The notes under the pieces are model-generated. The model was not told the origin of the DNA, made no database searches, and saw only the letters and a program-made list of their open reading frames with translations. Position numbers and translations under genes: made by a program. From IMG/VR virus record IMGVR_UViG_3300030329_003312, positions 1-20,005 of that record: DNA of 20,005 nt; one strand, given 5' to 3'. This document shows, in pieces, positions 14,510-19,710 of this stretch. Every line of letters begins with the position of its first letter. The first letter of the stretch is position 1. The stretch is from a virus.

Positions 14510-14695
14510 CTAGATATGATCGAACACATCTACCAGTGTGCACTCTTCAAGTTCAGGGTCAGCGTTAGCCTCGGTTGCAGTTGCCACGATGAATCCCCAG
14601 TCTTGGTCTTGGTAGATCAACACCTCCTCCTCATGGTCCTTGTGGTGCTTCCTGGCTATCCGTTGTGCTCGCTTCAAACTGTTCGTCATAATCAT
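14510..14695 (-). CDS. Small protein (61 aa), unknown
   Basis: ATG 14695 overlaps the upstream stop (TGATG) and has GGGAGGAG before it; this is preferred to the longer open frame up to 14791, which would run through the upstream zinc-finger gene. It opens with a basic helix (SLKRAQRIARKHHK) followed by strands (EEEVLIYQDQDWGFIVATA) and an acidic end. Stops 5 bases before element A, so it ends the unit started at 16583. Confidence 0.6.
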   Translation of the reverse strand: MIMTNSLKRAQRIARKHHKDHEEEVLIYQDQDWGFIVATATEANADPELEECTLVDVFDHI

Positions 14696-14985
14696 CAGTA
14701 CTCCTCCCTGTCCCAGCCGCCCCTGCCGTTGCAGTTGCCGCATGGAGTATCGGTCCTTGGGTCCTCGCCAAGTCCATCGCAGGACGAGCACGTTGCCTCC
14801 GCTTCGATTGCTTCGTCCGCCATGCCGTCAAGTTCGTAGAAGATCTCCTTTGCCTTATCGCGCAGGCTGGCGAGCACTCTTGCTGGCGCACAGTTTTCAA
14901 GATCCTCCTCCGCCTCGCTGGCTAGCTCGCAGATTTTACCGATCAGTACTTGCTCCGGTGTTCTCACGATGATTCGCTGCTTCAT
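14695..14985 (-). CDS. Small protein with DnaJ-type zinc knuckles
   Basis: 96 residues, ATGA overlap at its start. The first 60 residues are helical (ICELASEAEEDL, RVLASLRDKAKEIFYEL). Near the C-terminus come CSSCDGLG (66-73) and CGNCNGRGG (82-90), two CxxCxGxG knuckles that make one DnaJ-like zinc finger. Such fingers serve in protein binding in chaperones and in several phage regulators. Function unknown. Confidence 0.7.
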   Translation of the reverse strand: MKQRIIVRTPEQVLIGKICELASEAEEDLENCAPARVLASLRDKAKEIFYELDGMADEAIEAEATCSSCDGLGEDPRTDTPCGNCNGRGGWDREEY

Positions 14986-15179
14986 TCCTCGTCCTCCCTC
15001 ACAATCACATAGTCACCCTTGTGCAAGAGGATGAAACCTCCAGGCACTTCGGCGAATACGCTCTTGCGTTTTTTCCAGTTCGGTTGATTGCTGGCATGCT
15101 CCGCCATGTAGTGGCTCCCAGCGTCGACTCTAAGACCCGTTCCTAGCAGGTACACATCCTTGGTTGCTTCAATAATCAT
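14982..15179 (-). CDS. Small protein (65 aa), unknown
   Basis: ATG with AGGAGGACGGA just upstream; that binding site overlaps the stop of the preceding gene. The sequence alternates short strands (VYLLGTGLRV, GGFILLHKGDYVIV) and is probably a small beta-barrel-like fold. It ends REDEE over the next ATG. No family recognised. Confidence 0.6.
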   Translation of the reverse strand: MIIEATKDVYLLGTGLRVDAGSHYMAEHASNQPNWKKRKSVFAEVPGGFILLHKGDYVIVREDEE

Positions 15180-15188
15180 TCCGTCCTC

Positions 15189-15341
15189 CTAGTAGTAAGA
15201 GCACTCTTGCGAGCACCCGTCAGTGTTATCGTCCCCGCCGCAATCAGGACAGGTGTCAAGCAGCCCTAGTGGATCGTTATCAAGTATCCATTGCAGCTTC
15301 TCATCGGTTGTCGCTAGTTCGTCCAGTTCATCCCAGTTCAT
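15189..15341 (-). CDS. 50-residue cysteine-rich acidic protein
   Basis: Found by reading the gap between larger genes. ATG 15341 with GGGGGTGG upstream; it overlaps the previous small gene by 14 bases. The first 30 residues are an acidic helix (WDELDELATTDEKLQWIL); the rest has CPDCGG at 31-36 and C43, C47 (CSQEC), enough for one zinc site. Stop TAG sits in the ribosome binding site of the next gene. Function unknown. Confidence 0.55.
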   Translation of the reverse strand: MNWDELDELATTDEKLQWILDNDPLGLLDTCPDCGGDDNTDGCSQECSYY

Positions 15342-15453
15342 CGCCACCCCCGCAGCACCAGTCGCACCCGCTCAAGGTTTCCCTTAAGTACTCCATCTCA
15401 TTTTCGATGGCTCGCAATCGCTTGTCGATGTCGAAGTATGATTCGATACTCAT
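15328..15453 (-). CDS. 41-residue helical protein with Cys cluster
   Basis: ATG 15453 overlaps the upstream stop (ATGA). It consists of a helix (FDIDKRLRAIENEMEYLRETL) followed by CDWCCGGG. Short, but held in a chain of overlapping genes. The three Cys could bind metal only as part of a dimer. Function unknown. Confidence 0.5.
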   Translation of the reverse strand: MSIESYFDIDKRLRAIENEMEYLRETLSGCDWCCGGGDELG

Positions 15454-15833
15454 GACCATTCCTCCGTTTCGTCCTCGTACACATCAGGCCACTCGAACAC
15501 GCCACAGTCTTGGAATATCTCGTATAGCCATTGCGCCCACGGCTCTCTTGTGACCATCCTCCCGGCACCATCGAACCAGTCGTGGAACCGATACTCGATA
15601 CGCCCGTCGGGAAAGAATCGGATCATATCCGAAGGTCCCCCCCATGAAAGCAGGTAATCATAGCACCGAGGGTCATCCCTGTACTCAATAGAGAGCCCGT
15701 ACTCATAGAACGGCGGTTGCTCGTCATCGCCCTCTTCGTACAGGTTATGGTCCTCCATGTACCTCGTGAAGACATGCGCTGTATTTTCCAGCGCCTCGTC
15801 GATTCTATCCTCACACGTTTCTTGTCTAGTCAT
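15450..15833 (-). CDS. Acidic, aromatic-rich conserved-type protein
   Basis: 127 residues. ATG 15833 is chosen because GGAGGACAAG lies directly upstream and it overlaps the preceding stop by 8 bases; the longer open frame to 15872 lacks a binding site. EYGLSIEYRD, YDYLLSWGGPSDMIRFF and YRFHDWFDGAG recall a small protein family found on plasmids and phages with an LSWGGPSDEFRF-type core; I know no firm function for it. Very acidic overall (Asp/Glu-rich at both ends), which would also suit a DNA-mimic inhibitor, but that is speculation. Confidence 0.65.
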   Translation of the reverse strand: MTRQETCEDRIDEALENTAHVFTRYMEDHNLYEEGDDEQPPFYEYGLSIEYRDDPRCYDYLLSWGGPSDMIRFFPDGRIEYRFHDWFDGAGRMVTREPWAQWLYEIFQDCGVFEWPDVYEDETEEWS

Positions 15834-16137
15834 CTTGTCCTCCGTCCATAATCCCCACCGCCAGGATTGCATTCCGATACTTGCCCAGGTTCCTCACCAG
15901 GGTTTCCACTGTCTTTTCTAGCCTTTCAACCTGTGCCTCAAGGGAGTGAATATTGGTCTCATCCTCCACCTTGCGGGCGAGATCGTATAGGTCGATCTCA
16001 TCCACCACTTGGTCAGTTAACCAGGCAATATCCAGCGAGTTTTGCACCTTCTCGGCCAGGTCCCGCGTGTCCACGGGGGGTTGCACCCGCTGTTGGACGG
16101 CTTCAATAATGTTACTCACGTCAATCTCTACTTTCAT
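15826..16137 (-). CDS. Coiled-coil protein, unknown
   Basis: 103 residues; ATG preceded by GGAAAGGGACAACC. Several short repeats of a D-x-x-D-LA-x-KV type helix (TRDLAEKVQNSL, LYDLARKVEDET) are followed by a leucine-heptad coiled coil (SLEAQVERLEKTVETLVRNL, 64-83). Likely oligomeric. No family recognised. Confidence 0.6.
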   Translation of the reverse strand: MKVEIDVSNIIEAVQQRVQPPVDTRDLAEKVQNSLDIAWLTDQVVDEIDLYDLARKVEDETNIHSLEAQVERLEKTVETLVRNLGKYRNAILAVGIMDGGQDD

Positions 16138-16164
16138 GGTTGTCCCTTTCCGTTTCGTTATTCG

Positions 16165-16299
16165 TCAGTTTATATGATGGTAAACCCACATGGTGCTTCC
16201 ATCCTCAAAGGTGATTAAATATTTCACAGAGAATCCGTAATAATCAGGACCATCAATAGACTTGATCGCCTTCCCATTGTAATATCGCTTCGTTTTCAT
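16165..16299 (-). CDS. 44-residue beta-rich protein
   Basis: Found by reading the gap. ATG 16299 overlaps the upstream stop (ATGA). The protein reads KRYYNGKAIKSIDG, then YYGFSVKYLITFEDG and MWVYHHIN: three or four beta strands, as in a very small SH3-like or Tudor-like fold. Coupled translation supports it. Function unknown. Confidence 0.55.
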   Translation of the reverse strand: MKTKRYYNGKAIKSIDGPDYYGFSVKYLITFEDGSTMWVYHHIN

Positions 16300-16583
16300 T
16301 CGTCCCACCCTCCGTAGGCTTCGATTAGTTCGTCCGCTTCACTTGCCAGGCACTCAGTCCATTCCTTTTCCGTCCAAGGCTTGAACTCCACACCGGCATC
16401 CATAGCCTCATCCCAGTCCATCCCATCGGGTGGGCTTGCGCCGTAGTACTCGCTACTCAGGCAGTGAGGGTTACTCATTAACTCGGTTCCGTCCGGTCGA
16501 GTGATCGTAAGCCCCCAGTCCAGATACATGGTGGAGAATACCGTCAGTGTGTAGCCGTCCTTGGTTTTGTGTTCCGCTATCAT
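16296..16583 (-). CDS. 95-residue protein, first gene of the B unit
   Basis: Start set at ATG 16583 with AAGGAAGGG about 7 bases upstream. An in-frame ATG at 16604 lies inside the repeated element at the expected transcript start, so it is not used. The first half is strands (DGYTLTVFSTMYLDWGLTITRPDG); the second is acidic and helical (DEAMDAGVEFKPWTEKEWTECL). No family recognised. Confidence 0.6.
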   Translation of the reverse strand: MIAEHKTKDGYTLTVFSTMYLDWGLTITRPDGTELMSNPHCLSSEYYGASPPDGMDWDEAMDAGVEFKPWTEKEWTECLASEADELIEAYGGWDE

Positions 16584-16608
16584 TGCTCCATCCCTTCCTT
16601 TCATGCCC

Positions 16609-16639
16609 CTTCGACGTTAGGATTTGTCATTTATTCACA
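16609..16639 (-). promoter_or_regulatory. Repeated promoter-like element, copy B
   Basis: - strand reads TGTGAATAAAT, 12 bases, CGTCGAAG; the -10-like box (TCGAAG) is the weakest of the set. It heads the chain of small genes from 16583 down to 14510. Confidence 0.55.
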
Positions 16640-16786
16640 TATAAATCAAGTTTATGGAATCTGGATTTATGGATGATCAGTCCGTTGGTACCAGATAAGG
16701 ACCAGCCTACAGTCGCCCCTTATTTCTAAGGTAGCTATCCAAGGTCTTAAGGCTTCCGTTCTCGCATGGTTTTTTCCTTTCCTTTC
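16640..16786 (-). other. Gene-less cassette between elements C and B; possible structured RNA
   Basis: About 145 bases downstream of element C with a purine-rich leader (AAAGGAAAGGAAAAAACC) but only a 6-codon ORF (ATG at 16768 to TAA; 13 codons if the in-frame ATG at 16789 is counted). On the - strand it has a perfect hairpin CCTTA-GAAA-TAAGG (16718-16731) and GTCC/GGAC flanking TGGTACCA. Either a small RNA, a leader peptide, or the remains of a lost gene. No choice is possible from sequence alone. Confidence 0.35.
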
Positions 16787-16792
16787 ATGCCC

Positions 16793-16823
16793 CTTAGACG
16801 TTGGGGCTTGTCATTTATTCACA
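16793..16823 (-). promoter_or_regulatory. Repeated promoter-like element, copy C
   Basis: - strand TGTGAATAAAT, 12 bases, CGTCTAAG. GCCCC and GGGGC flank the central AACGTCTAA as a perfect 5-bp inverted repeat. It follows the double stop TGATAA of the 16829 gene and precedes a cassette with no clear gene. Confidence 0.6.
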
Positions 16824-16828
16824 TATTA

Positions 16829-17041
16829 TCAGTTAGTGATAAACAAGTCCTTGTGATGGATAACGTGGACTTTGTTATCTCCCCAAGCCGCACTAAAGAC
16901 AGTCCCATGCTTGGCGTGTCCTGCCTGGATAACGTCTCCCAGTTTGCCTTTCAGCTTGAATGGAGATTGCTCTAGAGCCTTCACCATTGCGCGAGCTTCG
17001 CTATCCGTTGTCAGGTATCCGACCTTGTTTTTCTCTGGCAT
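16829..17041 (-). CDS. 70-residue protein, unknown
   Basis: Start set at ATG 17041 with AAGGGAGG 5-6 bases upstream; the frame is open to 17092, but that part is the repeated element itself. The protein has a helix (EARAMVKALEQSPF) then strands ending GTVFSAAWGDNKVHVIHHKDLFI, a pattern seen in small SH3-like DNA or protein binding modules. Single-gene unit between elements D and C. Not recognised. Confidence 0.6.
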   Translation of the reverse strand: MPEKNKVGYLTTDSEARAMVKALEQSPFKLKGKLGDVIQAGHAKHGTVFSAAWGDNKVHVIHHKDLFITN

Positions 17042-17062
17042 ATCTGCCTCCCTTGCTGCCAA

Positions 17063-17093
17063 CTTAGACGTGGCAGCTTGGTATTTATTCACA
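17063..17093 (-). promoter_or_regulatory. Repeated promoter-like element, copy D
   Basis: - strand TGTGAATAAAT, 12 bases, CGTCTAAG. The stop codon of the upstream gene (TGA, 17089-17091) lies inside the first box. GCTGCCA and TGGCAGC form a 7-bp inverted repeat around CGTCTAAGT, with different bases from copy C. Confidence 0.6.
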
Positions 17094-17505
17094 CCTTATT
17101 AATCAAAGCAACATTCTTTACCGTTACCGTGGGTGCACAAGCCCCTCCGACTTCAGACCACACCCATGCTGCCAAGTCGGTCGGGGGCACTTCACCCGTG
17201 AAGGTTAGAGTCCCTTTGCCGCCGTGAGAAAGCACATAGGCGTAGTGCCACATGCTAACCTTGGGAGGCGCTGGCTTGCAGGCTTGAGTCCGCTTAGACT
17301 GGTCCCGTGTAGGAGGTACAACCTCCACCCATTCGGTACCGTTGTGGACTTTGTACGTAGCCTTCCCACTAGACCCACGTCGGGGCCGTCTACCGGTTGC
17401 AAGGTCGCGTGGGTTCATCGCCCAATCACGGTCCTGCATTGCCTTGTGGTTTAGGCTGCTTGCCTGCATGCCAAGCGCCGAGCGCTCCGCATGCTGAATC
17501 TTCAT
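17089..17505 (-). CDS. 138-residue basic protein, unknown
   Basis: ATG 17505 with AAGGAAGGGA upstream, 42 bases after element E. The N-terminal half is basic and Gly/Arg-rich (RDLATGRRPRRGSSGK), the C-terminal half strand-rich (MWHYAYVLSHGGKGTLTFTG, then PTVTVKNVAL). A DNA- or RNA-binding early protein is possible. No family recognised. Confidence 0.6.
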   Translation of the reverse strand: MKIQHAERSALGMQASSLNHKAMQDRDWAMNPRDLATGRRPRRGSSGKATYKVHNGTEWVEVVPPTRDQSKRTQACKPAPPKVSMWHYAYVLSHGGKGTLTFTGEVPPTDLAAWVWSEVGGACAPTVTVKNVALINKV

Positions 17506-17546
17506 GGTGATTCCCTTCCTTTGGTTGTCCTTGTCTTTCCTTGCCT

Positions 17547-17577
17547 ATTAGACGTTCCAGTTTAGCATTTATTCAGA
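17547..17577 (-). promoter_or_regulatory. Repeated promoter-like element, copy E
   Basis: - strand TCTGAATAAAT, 12 bases, CGTCTAAT. The -10-like box TCTAAT is close to TATAAT. Its leader (AAGGAAAGACAAGG, then ACAACCAAAGG) is the best complement to the candidate small RNA at 9775-9838. Confidence 0.6.
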
Positions 17578-17632
17578 CCGAAGTGTAATATTGTTTCGTC
17601 TGATAAGGTTGCTTCCCTTTCCTGTCTGCCCC

Positions 17633-17663
17633 CTTAGACGTCAATCTTCGGGGTTTATTCACT
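17633..17663 (-). promoter_or_regulatory. Repeated promoter-like element, copy F
   Basis: - strand AGTGAATAAAC, 12 bases, CGTCTAAG followed by GGGGGC and GGAAAGGG. Only about 55 bases separate it from element E and no start codon with an ORF lies between, so E and F stand as a tandem pair before the 17505 gene. Confidence 0.55.
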
Positions 17664-17681
17664 CACTATTGATATTTATTC

Positions 17682-17703
17682 GAGCCCCCCCTCAAGGGGG
17701 CTC
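17682..17703 (-). terminator. Strong hairpin after the 17716 gene, possible terminator
   Basis: GAGCCCCC (17682-17689) pairs perfectly with GGGGGCTC (17696-17703), loop of 6. It begins 12 bases after the stop of the leftward 17716-17904 gene. There is no T-run after it on either strand (GAATAAAT leftward), so it may stall transcription or protect the 3' end rather than terminate fully. Confidence 0.4.
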
Positions 17704-17715
17704 TGATAAATGCCC

Positions 17716-17904
17716 CTAGTAGATGGCGAACATGGTGCCTTGATAGGCAATCTGCTCTTCCATGATCTCGATGGCGTGTTCGAGCGTATCGCGTTCGGAC
17801 TGGTAGGTCCGGCTGCGCTTGTCGAGTGCCTGGATCTGCAACCGGGCTGCCTTGATAAGCAGGCGCAGGTGCGGAACAATCAGCGCTGTCTGTGGCTTCT
17901 TCAT
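17716..17904 (-). CDS. 62-residue helical protein, unknown; first leftward gene
   Basis: ATG with GGGAGGAAAGC directly upstream, 21 bases after element G. Almost wholly helical: LRLLIKAARLQIQALDKRSR, then SERDTLEHAIEIMEEQI, ending in a hydrophobic GTMFAIY. Probably a coiled-coil dimer. Being first in the leftward direction next to the control region suggests very early expression. Not recognised. Confidence 0.6.
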   Translation of the reverse strand: MKKPQTALIVPHLRLLIKAARLQIQALDKRSRTYQSERDTLEHAIEIMEEQIAYQGTMFAIY

Positions 17905-17925
17905 GCTTTCCTCCCTTCTCGCCCC

Positions 17926-17957
17926 CTTAGACGCTCAACCCTTCACAAAGATTCACA
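17926..17957 (-). promoter_or_regulatory. Repeated promoter-like element, copy G (variant)
   Basis: - strand TGTGAATCTTT, 13 bases, CGTCTAAG followed by GGGGGC. The first box keeps TGTGAAT but loses AAAT, and the spacer is one base longer than in the seven other copies. First leftward promoter-like site next to the control region. Confidence 0.5.
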
Positions 17958-17965
17958 CTTTATTT

Positions 17966-18027
17966 GGGAAAGATTCATGCCAAAGTGGGCAACCCAGGAA
18001 AGAAAGTTCCGGGAAAGAATCATGCCA
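17966..18027. repeat. Direct repeat pair in the control region
   Basis: GGGAAAGATTCATGCCA at 17966-17982 and GGGAAAGAATCATGCCA at 18011-18027: 16 of 17 bases identical, 45 bases apart (about four helical turns). A shorter relative, CAAAGATTCACAC, lies at 17946-17958. They may be iterons or operator sites. Confidence 0.6.
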
Positions 18028-18159
18028 GATTGACCCCCATTGTCACCCGGTTAAGTGGGCTTTACGTGCGTGCGCATAGGTTGACAGGGTAAGGCTAGCT
18101 TTACACATGGGGGGTATACTGCCAGATTGGCAGGCAGCAGGGGGTACAGACAATCTAGC

Positions 18160-18187
18160 TTGACGGTCGTCAACGAAACTTTACATT
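18160..18187 (+). promoter_or_regulatory. Possible rightward promoter with overlapping operator
   Basis: TTGACG (18160-18165), 16-base spacer, TACATT (18182-18187). The -35-like box is one arm of the inverted repeat TTGACG-gt-CGTCAA, so a repressor bound there would block it. -10 match is only partial and the next rightward gene is 400 bases away. Confidence 0.3.
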
Positions 18188-18540
18188 GTCAGTCTACCGT
18201 TACATTCCCGGTGTTCCTGTCCGCTGCGTCCGTATAGTACATACCACCCAAAAACTGCGTAACGGGTTTTTAGTCAGGGTGACAGCGCCTAGACGGCACT
18301 GCTCCCTTGTTTCTTCTGAGGGGATTGACTTGGGCTGGTTGGTTTTGCTGTCCTATTGGAAGAAGCTGACAGCGAGCCTGGGCGAGATGTTAGCGTAGAA
18401 GGACCTTATCGCATACGCCACATAGTTTTTTATTTACTCCGGCGGCGATACCTGAGGAGAAATACCTTTGTCAAGTTGCTGCAAAGTCCTTTGTTTTCAG
18501 GGGTTTTTTTTAGACTGCCATTCTGACAGTCGGAAGTGAT

Positions 18541-18550
18541 CCCCTAGGGG
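18541..18550. repeat. Palindrome CCCCTAGGGG before the terminase-like gene
   Basis: Perfect 10-base palindrome 35 bases before the ATG at 18586. Possible binding site for the small terminase or a regulator; a chance palindrome is not excluded. Confidence 0.4.
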
Positions 18551-18585
18551 TGACAAGGGATGACAGATCGTGTAGGAGAGATTTC

Positions 18586-19134
18586 ATGGCTAGGTTAACA
18601 CGAGAACAATTGATTGATTGCCAGGCTCAGTGGGAGAGCGGAGTTACCGTTCCTGACTTGGCCGAGCAGTTCGGAGTGTCCGAGAGAACCATCAAGCGGT
18701 ACAGAGCCCGAGGCAAGTGGGACCGTGAGAAGGGCGAGCTAGACGAGACAACTCTCCAGAAAGCCAAAGAGCGGGTCAACGAGAGGATCGAGTTGTACCT
18801 GCATCAGGAAGAGACGGCGCTCAAAGCAGCAGTGGCTCAGAGTATGAGCAAAGCCAGAGAGACCGTGACCGAGGTGCTGGAGCGGCACAAAGACTTCAGC
18901 CACAGACTGGCGGGAGTGATGGAGCGGGAGATCGGCAACCTGGAGAACAACCCGGACCCCAACCCCTCGAAGCGGCTCAACCACATCAAGGTAGCCTCCG
19001 AGGTGATCAGCAGCATCCAGCGCATCGAGCGCAAGACCTGGGGCATCGACGACAAAGCAGACGCCAGCGACCTCGACCAGATCCTCATGGAGATCGAGCA
19101 GGAAGAGGAACGGCGCACAGAGGAAGTCAACTGA
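18586..19134 (+). CDS. Terminase small subunit-like DNA-packaging protein
   Basis: 182 residues from ATG 18586 with AGGAGAG upstream (the frame opens earlier at GTG 18550 but without a binding site). Residues 22-42 (VPDLAEQFGVSERTIKRYRA) are a helix-turn-helix near the N-terminus, followed by GKWDREKG. The middle (55-120) is a long charged helical region, and NHIKVASEVISSIQRIERKTWGI at 132-154 followed by an acidic tail matches the oligomerisation and C-terminal layout of phage small terminases. These recognise the packaging site and load the large subunit. The large subunit is not in the window; a helix-turn-helix regulator is the main alternative. Confidence 0.65.
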   Translation: MARLTREQLIDCQAQWESGVTVPDLAEQFGVSERTIKRYRARGKWDREKGELDETTLQKAKERVNERIELYLHQEETALKAAVAQSMSKARETVTEVLERHKDFSHRLAGVMEREIGNLENNPDPNPSKRLNHIKVASEVISSIQRIERKTWGIDDKADASDLDQILMEIEQEEERRTEEVN

Positions 19135-19135
19135 C

Positions 19136-19342
19136 ATGGCTGCTCGCTTGGCGGTTAGAAGGGCTGCGGTTCAAAGTGCAGCCAACTCGGGACCTTCTCG
19201 CAAAGAGCGTGCTCGTGTTCGGGCTGAAAACCGGAAAGCATTCAAGATGGCTGGCGTAGACATCAACAAGACAGATCCGCTAACCAAGGACGAGGTGGAC
19301 CGGGTGAACAAAGCCCTGATGAAAATTAGGACGGGTAAGTAG
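19136..19342 (+). CDS. Basic 68-residue protein, unknown
   Basis: ATG one base after the preceding stop, with GAGGAAG in the end of the terminase-like gene. N-terminal 35 residues are Arg/Ala-rich (RLAVRRAAVQ, RKERARVRAENRKAF), the rest helical (LTKDEVDRVNKALMKI). Probably binds nucleic acid. Not recognised. Confidence 0.6.
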   Translation: MAARLAVRRAAVQSAANSGPSRKERARVRAENRKAFKMAGVDINKTDPLTKDEVDRVNKALMKIRTGK

Positions 19343-19344
19343 CG

Positions 19345-19710
19345 ATGGCTAAACGTAGCGTCAGAGAAGCCGCAGTTAAGCTGGCCCGCAAGACACCCAG
19401 GTTCGATGCCGTTCGTGGTGAGTTGCGCCGCCAAGCTGAAGAAGCCCGCATTCTCTCCATGGACATCGAGAAGTTTACCCGGCAGGCAACAGACCTGAAT
19501 AAGAAGCTGATCGCCAAAGAAAAGCAGGTGGAAGCCCTGGAGGAAGCCGGGCGCAAGGTCCCCAAAGCCCTTGCGGACGAAGAAGAAGAACTTAATGATG
19601 AGCTGATGGATGTGGCTATTGCTAAAGCAGAAGCCGAGAAAATGTTACGCAAGCTGCCGGGCGTTTCGGTTAGAGACATCCGATCCGCAGCCAAGGAAAG
19701 ATACGATTGA
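19345..19710 (+). CDS. Coiled-coil protein, unknown
   Basis: 121 residues, two bases after the previous stop. A basic start (AKRSVREAAVKLARK) leads into a long coiled coil (30-105: RQAEEARILSMDIEKF, NKKLIAKEKQVEALEEAG, then an EEELNDELMD acidic stretch). The stop overlaps the next ATG (TGATG). Scaffolding-like in composition but not recognised. Confidence 0.6.
   Translation: MAKRSVREAAVKLARKTPRFDAVRGELRRQAEEARILSMDIEKFTRQATDLNKKLIAKEKQVEALEEAGRKVPKALADEEEELNDELMDVAIAKAEAEKMLRKLPGVSVRDIRSAAKERYD

Larger units (their letters stand above)
17958..18585. other. Control region without genes, between leftward and rightward blocks
   Basis: About 630 bases with no convincing ORF. Contents seen: a direct repeat pair, inverted repeats TGCCA-gat-TGGCA (18120-18132), TTGACG-gt-CGTCAA (18160-18173) and GTAT-agtac-ATAC (18232-18244), three CTTTAC boxes (18060, 18099, 18179) each with a TTGAC upstream (18030, 18081, 18160), repeated TGACAG words, a run of eight T (18504-18511), and the palindrome before the terminase-like gene. 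Suitable for divergent early promoters, an origin, or a packaging (pac/cos) site; none is proven. Confidence 0.5.

Noticed and set aside
16584-16604. ATG at 16604 as start of the 16296 gene
   Set aside because: It lies in the tail of the repeated element, at the expected transcript start; ATG 16583 has a properly spaced AAGGAAGGG.
17042-17092. GTG 17092 as start of the 16829 gene
   Set aside because: The 17 extra residues are a translation of repeat element D; ATG 17041 has a strong binding site.
16609-17957. Repeats between 16.6 and 17.9 kb as a CRISPR array
   Set aside because: Spacing is irregular (about 80-450 bases), intervals hold genes, and conservation is in two short boxes rather than a full repeat; promoter-like element fits better.
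18284-18296. CCTAGACGGC as a further copy of the promoter-like element
   Set aside because: No TTTATTCACA box at the required distance; only a short chance match.
18186-18398. 70-residue + strand ORF in the control region
   Set aside because: TTG start with no ribosome binding site, composition not protein-like, overlaps inverted repeats; not supported as a gene.
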